64,000 nucleotides of DNA, taken from assembly GCA_027924585.1 (NCBI GenBank), contig BSBM01000307.1, positions 14,741,501 to 14,805,500 on the forward strand. The letters are read 5' to 3'. This stretch comes from Larix kaempferi (Eukaryota > Streptophyta > Pinopsida > Pinales > Pinaceae). Below, piece by piece: positions 55,861-64,000 of the stretch (the stretch's first letter is position 1; every line of letters starts with the position of its first letter). The notes under the pieces are model-generated. The model did no database searches. It saw only the letters and a program-made list of their open reading frames with translations, and was not told the DNA's origin. The position numbers were made by a program, and so were the translations under genes.

Positions 55861-56241
55861 TACCTAGAGGTTAGTGTTGTATATACATTTTTTATTTTAT
55901 TTCCTTTTTCTGCATTTTGATTAGCTTTCTTGGTTTTCATAATTAATTTGCCAAGTTTCAAATTTCATTTTTAAAAAAATAAAATAAATGTTTTGTTCTT
56001 ATTTATGTTAACACGTTTTTTTTATTAATTTAAATAAGCCCAGACTTGTCAAATTTTATACATTGCCAATATATTTAATTAAAATTTTCAGAAATTTCAA
56101 TTCAAATATGTTATTTATTTATCTATTTCTGAATCTCAAATGTGGTATGTATTATTTTGAGGACTTATTTTACTTTTCGTAAATATTTTTTTGTTATTTT
56201 TTGATTGGTTGTGATTAACCTAAGCATTGTCCATCTATCAT
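55861..56241 (+). other. Tat-like Gypsy 3' untranslated sequence
   Basis: AT-rich, no gene. It lies between the integrase end and the insertion point of the next element (TSD ATCAT at 56237-56241) and continues at 62931. Confidence 0.5.
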
Positions 56242-56991
56242 TGTTGGCACAGGTTTAGAGCGCATGAATTGCGAAAGCCGACAACAACAGAAGTGGCATC
56301 AGCAAAAGAAAGGACCATTCGCAGAGGAGTAAAAGTCGACGAAAGCGTAAGTTTTGGACAAAGTTAGTTAGAATTGGTCATGTGGACCATTTTGTAACCG
56401 CATTAGTTGTCTATAAATAGATCCACATTTGTAAGCCTAAGATCAGCATCATCTTTTTGGTATCAATCGATCGCATTATAGCATTGAAGAACAAAGCGAT
56501 TTTGTATTTTCTGCTTTCATCAAATTTTTCCCTGTATGTGAATTCGCGTTAAGTCGTAGCTTTCGAGATGAATTAATGCATGAAGATGTTCGATTATGTT
56601 TCTATTTTTGTCACTGTGTTGTGAATGGTGAATATTCTCTAAATGGTGCGATGTATTTCAGATTTTGTTGCTCTATTGATTAACATGTGATATGCGAATG
56701 TTGCTTATATGGTATTGATTCGTATGTTAAGTTAATGTGCGAAGTGTTATTATAATGTTAAGGTAGATCAATGGTTTCTAATGCAATGAAGTAAGGGTTA
56801 ATGCATGCTCTCTCCATACTGTGGAAAATGGGTTCCTGCAACCCCCTTGATCATCTCGAGTGAGACATCACTCGCTTCGTGGGTGTTGCTGGAAGGGGTA
56901 ATACCCTTCTGGGACGATGCTCATGGGTGTTGGGTTGGTGTTTGTTGAAAGCAGTGCGAAGTGAACCCCTGTCGATAGAACTGTGTCAACA
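56242..56991 (+). repeat. 5' LTR of the Gypsy derivative (750 bp)
   Basis: TGTTGGCAC to TGTGTCAACA. A TATA-like TATAAATAG lies at 56412-56420. Matches 62176-62925 along its full length. The PBS (AATGGTTCTGTTGTCGGG, 56992-57009) is not assigned to a tRNA. Confidence 0.9.
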
Positions 56992-57002
56992 AATGGTTCT
57001 GT

Positions 57003-57660
57003 TGTCGGGATCGTGTGTGAATAGGAAAAGAGAGGACATGTTGTGGAATCCGACGAAACTAGATATCCAGGATTGGTTTGATAAGAAGGCACAAGAGTTC
57101 ACAGAGGAAGATAATCGCCAACCTGGATGGTCGACGACTGAGTGGTTGCAGAAATACATATACTCCAACATCCACGAGATATTTTTTTGTGAATTTCCAA
57201 TATTGTTGCATGAATGGTTGGTGTAATTGACATTTCAGAAGAAAAATTGCCAAGGTGGTGAACCTGAACACTGGACACCTAAATTGATCCAAAAACTGAA
57301 GCGAGTGGATAACAAGGCATTGAGGGTTGTCGACGTCTGGGTGGATAGCATTCTAGAAGGATATATTACTAAATTCATCGTTGACACGATCAAATCACAT
57401 AGTGAGGCAGAGAGAAAACATTTTCAAGACACCCCGCAGAAGATTTCTATTGTCACTAAAAGTGTGGATTAAGATGCTCATCTGCGAAAAAGGAATATTG
57501 AGGATGAATGTAGACGAGTAAAATATCGTTGTGCGGAGGTTGAGGGTACTATGTGAATGCGGGTCTGGTAGAACGATATGGGGTAGATGGACATGAGTGA
57601 TGACGAGTTATTAAGGGAAACTAAGGAAGGTTGTGGTACCCTGTGAAGTGGGGTGAGGTT
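57003..57660 (+). pseudogene. Unknown N-terminal frame before gag
   Basis: The frame 57003-57472 has one TAA (57224). It reads WNPTKLDIQDWFDKKAQEF, GWSTTEWLQKYIYSNIHEI, EHWTPKLIQKLKRVDNKAL and VVDVWVDSILEGYITKF; it looks globular and helical. After the stop at 57470 a Glu/Arg-rich stretch runs on. The position suggests the Gag N-terminus. I do not recognise a family. Confidence 0.5.
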
Positions 57661-58552
57661 TCGACATCTCGAGAAGAAGAGGAGGACTGAGATTGAGAGA
57701 GTGTCTCCTGAGGTGACCAGAATAGAGAACTCTGAAACAGGACAACACGGGACAAAGCGAACCTACTACGGTGAATTAAGCGACCAGGATACCCCTGAAT
57801 CCGAGAGACAGACCCAAATTTACAACATACCCACAACCCCACCCACGACGCCGAATTTTGGAGGAAGGAACAAAAGTTCATCGCAGTGTTTCTGAAAGTG
57901 TCATAAAAATGGTAAAAGTAGCGGATCGGTGAATAATAGTAGGAGATCAAGGATGGCAGGAGACGATGTAAAAATGCCAATTTTCCATGGTAACGGGACT
58001 GAGGATCCTGAACAATATTATTTTTTGTGTGAAGCGGTATGGATAGTGAAACAGGTCCTTGACAATGACATCTAGAAGGAACAATTGGAGAAGACCTTTG
58101 TGGGTTGTGAGCTATACTGGTTCATGAAATTTATACAGGTGCTTGCAGGAAATCCAGACAAAACACTGCCACAGATAAGGGTAGGACTATTTGATGAATT
58201 CATAAAACTGAAGTTTGAGTCCCAGTACATCACGGAACTAAAGGAAATTAAGCAGTTTCTGAATGAATCAGTGTGGGAATTCGACCATAGATATAAAAGT
58301 CTAATTGTGAAATTTAGCTTTAGGATGAGCGACGTACAGCACAAAGAGTGGTTCATCGTAGGACTCATACCACACATTCGTGGGCCACTGATGCAACAGA
58401 AAATCACATTCCATTCGAAGGCACTGGAGATTGCAATAAAATTGGAGGCTTTACTAGTTGGCGAAGCAGGAGTAGGCATGAACCACATCCAAGAACAACT
58501 GGAAAATTTGATGCTACAACTCCAAGACATGAAGAAGGGAAAACAGGTGTGA
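57653..58552 (+). pseudogene. Gag of the Gypsy derivative
   Basis: A Pro/Thr-rich stretch, then MAGDDVKMPIFHGNGTEDPE (about 57953), the usual Gag opening. TAG at 58073, then LEKTFVGCELYWFMKF, LFDEFIKLKFESQYITE, ESVWEFDHRYKSLI and KEWFIVGLIPHIRGPL, a Retrotrans_gag core. It ends with a coiled-coil-like QLENLMLQLQDMKK and a TGA at 58550. Confidence 0.8.
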
Positions 58553-59250
58553 GAGGAGATATGGTGCACCTGATGCAAGTCAGAAGGGCACTATAAGGAC
58601 CAATTCCCAAAGTTCCACGAGTATTTACAATCTGGAGCACCGAATCCGCTTAGTGAGGGGGGAATTCCACGGTGTAGTGTTTTCCAAATGAGGGGACATC
58701 GACAAAAAGAGTGTGTGTATTTGCAGAAAATGGTGTCGAAACTAGTCAACTTGTTCTGCAAGTTCTGTTGATCGGTTAGACATGAGGAGAAGGATTGTAG
58801 GGAATACGACTTGCTCCAGGAAAGAACTACAGACACATATTTCATGAAGAGGGAGGATCAACCACCGGCGCAGCAGCAACCGCAGTACAGTCAGTTGCAA
58901 CCACCCTACAATCACCTGTATAACCAATTGCAGCCCAATTATAATCAACCGCAGGCGATGTACAGTCAACCCCAGCTGCAGTATGGCCAACCGTAGCATC
59001 AGAATGGGTAGTACAACCAACAGCTTTATGGCCACGCCGAGGAGGATTTAGAGGAGGATTCCATGGAGGGAGGGAAGGAGTTACTGGTCGAGGTTGAGGG
59101 CCAGTAGTGTGCTACAATTGTGGTCAAGTGGGACACTATCAAAGAGATTGTCTGAGCCCAGTTCTGAAGTGTATATATTGTAGCGCATTGGATCACAACG
59201 TTGAGGACTACCCCCAACTAATTGTGAAGTGGAAAAATAAGAATCCACCT
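58553..59250 (+). pseudogene. Zinc-knuckle and Gln-rich region
   Basis: Four CCHC-like knuckles, all damaged to some degree: CKSEGHYKDQF (58573), SVFQMRGHRQKEC (about 58676), CKFC then stop then VRHEEKDC (about 58760) and CYNCGQVGHYQRDC (about 59110, frame-shifted but complete), followed by CIYCSALDHNVEDYP. Between them 58860-59010 encodes a Gln/Pro/Tyr-rich repeat (QPPYNHLYNQLQPNYNQPQ). Likely nucleic-acid binding, RNA-packaging part of Gag. Confidence 0.7.
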
Positions 59251-59499
59251 CATCCTTGATCGAATCCGAACCAGGGACAGAATCCCCCTCCAAATGTATA
59301 GAATATTTCTGTAGAAATAAGGGGTCGACTAGTTATTGTTGCGGTAGTGACCAGAGGAGGGGCTGCAACAGGAGAAGAGAGACCACAGTTGAGTGTCTGA
59401 GCAACAGCAAGAAAGAAGGTCCGATTCGATGTAGAAACAGAAAAATATATCTTCTTGGAAGCACAATATGCGATGCGACGGATGAGGCAGCCACCGGTG

Positions 59500-60042
59500 G
59501 GCTAGAAAGAACCCACTTACGAGATGCCACCGGCATTTGACAAGATGAATTCACATAGGAAGATCAACACTTTGAAATACTTCTTGGAGAGTTGCTTGGA
59601 GTTGGCTAAATACCAAGATGCACTAGTGGAGATAGCTAGCCTCTTACATCGACAAGAGGATAGTCGATAGTTCGGAATAGTGAATTGGATGCATAAAAAG
59701 AAAACAGGAAGGGAGATGAGGATGAATGCGCAAATTGGTGCATTCAATGTTGACTCCATTATTCTGGATTTGTGGTTGGATGTGAATATCCTTACAAAAT
59801 AGATGTGGGAGACAATGGGGAAGCCGCAGCTCGTATTGTCCCCAATACATCTTCGACTGGAAAACCAGAGTAAGGTCACGCCTATCAGCCGACTATGCCA
59901 CATACCAATTGAGATAGAGGGACTCAAGACATATGCCGATTTTTATGTGATAGAAATAGTCGACAATACGAGCCCCTATCCAGTATTATTGGGGATATAT
60001 TGGGCAATGGAGAACCAGTCCATAATCAACTTCCGCAAATGA
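59500..60042 (+). pseudogene. Aspartic protease of the Gypsy derivative
   Basis: NAQIGAFNVDSIILDLWLDVNILTK marks the active-site region (D-L-W-L where D-L-G is expected), interrupted by TAG before MWETMGKP. IPIEIEGLKTYADFYVIEI and PYPVLLGIYWAMENQSIINF are the later protease blocks. Gly to Trp beside the catalytic Asp would disable it. Confidence 0.65.
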
Positions 60043-60240
60043 ACAATGTCCTTCAAAAATCGCAACATGAGGGTAGTCACACCTCTGGATCCAGCAAAAG
60101 GATAGAGGTATGTTGAATTGATGCGGGATGAATTCACGGAAGGATGGGACAACTTATACAATATCTCAGAAGACTATGTCAATCCCACCGTCGATGGAGA
60201 ACTAGGGTGGCGGAGTGGTAGCTCGGCATTATTGAATTAT

Positions 60241-60870
60241 GATGAAGCACTGGAGAACTAGTAGAATCGACTGCATGAAGTATCGTTCCAAATATTTGCA
60301 CGCATCACATGGTCACTGATATGGGTGGCGACAGAGGCTTGTGAATTGCCAACATATGAAGGCTTTCCCAACCTGACTGATTTCATCAAAAAATTTGAAG
60401 AAAGAGTTGTCGAACCACAGAGGCTACTGGGATTATAAGAGGCATTGAAGGCTACGCCAGCACGATGGTGGGTGACGCACAAGTCAACAATAACGAGTTG
60501 GCCATTATGCTGACAACTCATGGAGATCGGGTTTGGTGAAGCTGAAGGATATCGTGGAAGAAAAGACAGTGGCATGAGTGACCCAAGGGAGCACTTGGGG
60601 GAATGTCAAGGTGCATGGGGAATCAGACCGTTGAAACAATGGGTCCATGCGTTCATCCATACATTGGATGAGATACTGCGAAACTGGTATGTCACAGCAG
60701 AATTGCGATACGGAAGGACGACATGGGAGGATATCACTATCAACTTCAACCAGACATTCAGCTTCTCAAACGAAAACCCATTTATCCATAGCACACTGTA
60801 GGTGATATGGGAGAAGGTGCTTGAAGCATTCCCAATGGAGAAGCCAATGGGATTGTAGTGGAATGCGATA
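60241..60870 (+). pseudogene. Second gag-like block between protease and RT
   Basis: Broken frame reading LPTYEGFPNLTDFIKKFEER, LKATPARWWVTHKSTITSWP, then (60520-60801) GIRPLKQWVHAFIHTLDEIL and RNWYVTAELRYGRTTWEDI, NFNQTFSFSNENP. The pattern of a short entry motif, Trp-Trp, then W-D-L-like block resembles a Gag domain more than any pol domain. Its place between protease and RT is unusual. Assignment is tentative. Confidence 0.5.
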
Positions 60871-60876
60871 CTGAAA

Positions 60877-61320
60877 ATGATGTTGGAATGCTACAATGTG
60901 ACAAGAGGCCCAGACTATGAGGATGATCCACGAGCCACTTATATCCCAGATTCAGAAGGAATTCAAAATGTTGAATCACCAAAGATACCTTTCGACAAGT
61001 TTCAACAGCCGCTGCGCCTCAAGAAAGTGAACATTGGGTCGGAGGAAAACCTCAAGTTCTCAAGCATAGGAGAATATTGGGATGATGGGACCATCGCAAA
61101 AGTCATAGATATATTACATGAATTTCAAGATCTATTCCCAACAAATTTTTTTAAAATGAAAGGCATTTCTGGGGAACTAGGCGAGATGAAGATCCCACTA
61201 AAGCCTGATGCGAAGCCAGTGAAGTAGCGACCGTATTGGTTGAATCCTAAATACAAGGAGTGAAAGAAAGTTGGCATAGAGTGAATAATTGATGAAGCCA
61301 AGTTGGCTATGGCCCTACCG
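60877..61320 (+). pseudogene. RT entry of the Gypsy derivative, truncated
   Basis: 116 codons open, MMLECYNVT to KPDAKPVK. IGSEENLKFSSIGEYWDDG, DILHEFQDLFPTNF and MKIPLKPDAKPVKXRPYWLN are the sequence that leads into Gypsy RT. Reading continues with stops to IIDEAKLAMALPG (about 61320) and then ends. The palm with YxDD is absent. Confidence 0.75.
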
Positions 61321-62175
61321 GGATAGCGCGAAAAAGAGAGAGAGAGAAGTAAGCGACGAAAGTTGAGCAATGGAAGTTGAAGCTTGTAGGCGGTTAGCAC
61401 GTGGCAGTCAAATCAAACCATAATTAGATCATGTAAGCATCGGCCGATGGCGGCGAAGGAGGATGATGACACACTTAATGGAGGAATGTGGAAATTCCAA
61501 GAAAGATTCAACAAATGACTCATTAATCATTCCTCGAAGATGCCATGATGGATAGAAACCGAGCGAGTTAGGTTATAAATATCCAAGCAGATGGATAAAT
61601 AGCATAATGAAGAGTTATTGATCCGGATGTGTGACTCTAAGAATGTCGCAGAATCAAACAATGAGGATAGAAGGGCAAGGAAGTTGCAGGGTAAAGAAGT
61701 GAGGTTGTGATGGTGCATTTCATTTCTAGTGGAAGCACTCAAGGTGCGCTAAGGGAAAGGACGATGAGTGTTCATGAAAAACCGGTGGATAAAGTTGCTC
61801 ATACAATTTGGAGGAACAGAGATGAATTATCACCTGAGATGTCTAAGCGAATTGTAGTAGTTAGAAGAACCGTGGTCCCTTTGAAAATAAAAGAACCAAA
61901 GGAAAAGGCATGCTGGCCTCAGCGAAGGGTGGTCAGATGTATGAAACAGATGTGCCAGAGTGTTCGGCTTGTTTCACAATTTGGTGACGTTGATGAACAT
62001 TTCTCCAAACAGACGCAAGCATGACACGCAACAGCAGGTGCATAAGGGATAGATGAAGAAGGTTTCAAGAGACTGGAGGATGAGTTTGAGAAGTACACAA
62101 CAGTGAACCAGAGAAGTACCATAGGTGTCCAGCTGAGGTGGCTTGAGGGCAAGCCACAAGTTTGTGTTGGGGGGC
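61321..62175 (+). other. Non-coding remainder before the 3' LTR
   Basis: Purine-rich sequence starting with a GAGA run (61332-61345). One 105-codon frame (61707-62024; VHFISSGSTQGALRER, WPQRRVVRCMKQMCQ) has no recognisable domain. The usual RNase H and integrase are missing here, consistent with a large internal deletion. Confidence 0.55.
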
Positions 62176-62925
62176 TATTGGAATGGGGTTAGAGAGCATG
62201 AAGTGCGGAATCTGACAGCAATAGAAGGGTCATCAGCGGAAGAAAGGACAATTCGCAAAGGAGTAAAAGTTGACGAAAGCGCATTTTTTGGTCAAAGTTA
62301 GTTAGAATTGGTCATGTGGACCATTTTGTAAACGCATTTGTTGTCTATAAATAGATCCACATTTGTAAGCCTAAGATCAGCATCATCTTTTTAGTATCAA
62401 TCGATCACATGATAGCATTGAAGAACAAAGCAATTTTGTATTTTCTGCTTTCAACAAGTTTTTCCCCGTATGTGAATTCGCGTTAAGTCACAACTTTTGA
62501 GATGAGTTAATGCATGAAGATGTTCAATTATGTTTCTATTTTTTTCATTGTGTTGTGAATGGTGAATATTCTCTAAATGGTGCGATGTATTTCATATTTT
62601 GTTTTTCTGTTAATTAACATGTGATATGTGAATGTTGCTTATATGGTATTGATTTGTACGTTAAGTTAATGTGAGAAGTGTTAGTATAATGTTAAGGTAG
62701 ATCTCTGGTTTCTAATATGAGGAAGTACGCGTTAATGCATGTTCTCTCCATACTGCGGAAACTTGGTTCCTGTAGCCCCCTTAATCATCTCGGGTGAGAC
62801 TTCACTCACTTGGCGGGCGTTGCTGGAAGGGGTAATACCCTTCCGGGTCGATGCTCAAGGGTGTTGGGTTGGTGTTTGTTTAAAACAGTGCGAAGTGAAC
62901 CCCTGTCGAAAGAAATGTGTCAACA
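62176..62925 (+). repeat. 3' LTR of the Gypsy derivative (750 bp)
   Basis: Starts TATTGGAAT (TG changed to TA) after the PPT and ends TGTGTCAACA. Followed by ATCGT, the TSD partner of ATCAT. Confidence 0.9.
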
Positions 62926-64000
62926 ATCGTTCCTTTGTTAAAGAGTGAAAAGGATTTCAACCTTTCGGATGATATCTTGGTACATTTGGGTGGATGTTTT
63001 ATGCCTATCACCAACTGAAAATATTTATTACTCATATTATCTTTCGAGTTTCATTATTTACAAGTAAATCTCTATCTATGGAGGAACTCCTCTATTTTAT
63101 AAATTCATCTTTTTAGCACTGACACATTTTCATTTCAATATTCTTACAGTTTTATTTTTATGTGATCCTCCCACTACACCATGCAAAAAATTATGCTTAA
63201 AGTATTTGATGGAAAGAAACGTTTAGCTCAATTTTGTAAATGAGTAATATGTCAAGATAGTCAAAGTGACTCTCTTACCACCTCGCTTCTCTTGCACCCT
63301 AATTGTACATGCAAAATCTATACATACATGTAATTATCTCCATTCAAATCTTAAAGGTGTGGCTTAAAAAGGGAAGTTTGAACCATTAGTTATATGGGAA
63401 TAGCAAGTAAACCGATCAAAACTATGGATGCTCATTGGTAGTGAAGCCATGTTTGTTGACCTCTCCGCTTTGATTACCCTTATTGCTTTTGCAATATATA
63501 TATATATATATATATTAGGGTATTCCAAATGGAATTCGAGAGTACTAATTAATGTGGGAAGTATAAGTAAACTCATTGGGGCTATGGACACTCACTAGCA
63601 GTTGGTCAATACTTATATTGTACAAGAAATCTTCATCAGGGATGTGGATGCTCGTGGACAGTGAAGCAATGTCGGTCAAGGGAGATGAGGAACACAAATA
63701 GGCAATTATTTTCTCATATAATAGAGTTCATCTCTTGGTCACACCTTGCATCAATTGTTTGTCGTTATAAGATAAAATAAATTAACCTCATAATTTGGTC
63801 GGAAGAAGTCATTTTTCAGTTTCATGGTGGAGTGTTTGATGAGAACATTTTTATGAAATTATAAACATATGGTGGTACCTATAGCTTAGATATTCACCTT
63901 ATAATTATGGAGCTTATTTTATTTATGTCTCTGAGTAAGTTTTTAAGTTGGATGAACAGAGATAATTGTTTCACCCAATGTTTCGCCATTTGTTGGCCTC
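62926..64000 (+). other. Downstream flank, probably Tat-like Gypsy 3' region; no gene seen
   Basis: AT-rich, no recognisable coding on either strand. A TATGGATGCTC-like block recurs weakly near 63423, 63582 and 63643. There is an (AT)n tract at 63493-63515. It should continue the 3' UTR or LTR of the Tat-like element, but no LTR copy exists in the window to confirm this. Confidence 0.45.
63493..63515. repeat. (AT)n microsatellite
   Basis: About eleven AT dinucleotides. Confidence 0.9.

Larger units (their letters stand above)
56242..62925 (+). mobile_element. Gypsy derivative with gag and protease but truncated pol
   Basis: 750-bp LTRs at 56242-56991 and 62176-62925, PPT-like GTTGGGGGG before 62176, and a near-perfect TSD (ATCAT / ATCGT). 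Internal order: unknown N-terminal frame, gag, several zinc knuckles, protease, second gag-like block, RT entry, then non-coding. RT proper, RNase H and integrase are absent, so the element is defective in trans-acting functions. Many stops. Confidence 0.85.

Overview
The window looks like intergenic DNA from a large, repeat-rich plant genome. Everything recognisable is transposable-element sequence: plant Copia and Gypsy lineages (SIRE/Maximus-like, chromovirus, Tat-like), one plant L1-type LINE with an RNase H domain, and several non-autonomous LTR elements. I found no convincing host gene, rRNA, tRNA or CRISPR array. A gymnosperm or another large-genome land plant fits, but the sequence does not prove it.

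The layout is a deep nest, resolved here from LTR pairs, primer-binding sites (PBS), polypurine tracts (PPT) and 5-bp target-site duplications (TSD). Left part (1-28773): a SIRE-type Copia LTR (186-2395) interrupts the reverse transcriptase (RT) of a minus-strand Copia (Copia-1, 2396-5951). Copia-1 sits in the 5' LTR of Copia-2, whose 3' LTR is at 27534-28773. Inside Copia-2, between two 97%-similar gag copies (6102-6549 and 20169-20613), lie a 5'-truncated chromovirus (7095-11908, +) and a small non-autonomous LTR element (11913-20149, -). The latter encodes a coiled-coil protein and is split by a LINE (13580-19399, -). The RT of Copia-2 is also split by a 2.87-kb solo LTR (23802-26673).

Right part (28774-64000): the base layer is a Tat-like Gypsy element on the plus strand, with order gag, protease, archaeal-type RNase H, RT, RNase H, integrase. 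It is cut by three insertions. Copia-3 (29661-48191, -, TSD AGTAC) contains Copia-4 (32357-45240, +), which contains a 6.4-kb insertion (34245-40647, TSD CAGCC) carrying a large unrecognised coiled-coil reading frame and a GC-rich repeat array. The second is a non-autonomous Copia (49651-52825, TSD GATAA) whose single reading frame joins a Gag fragment to tandem peptide repeats. The third is a Gypsy derivative (56242-62925, TSD ATCAT/ATCGT) that keeps gag and protease, has a second gag-like block, and has lost most of pol.

All reading frames of any length are damaged. The nonsense codons are strongly biased to TAG where CAG is expected, most clearly in Copia-4. This fits deamination of methylated cytosine in CHG context. 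The most unusual contents are the 6.4-kb insertion, the Gag-plus-repeat element, the coiled-coil element that mimics chromovirus termini, and the position of the archaeal-type RNase H before the RT.
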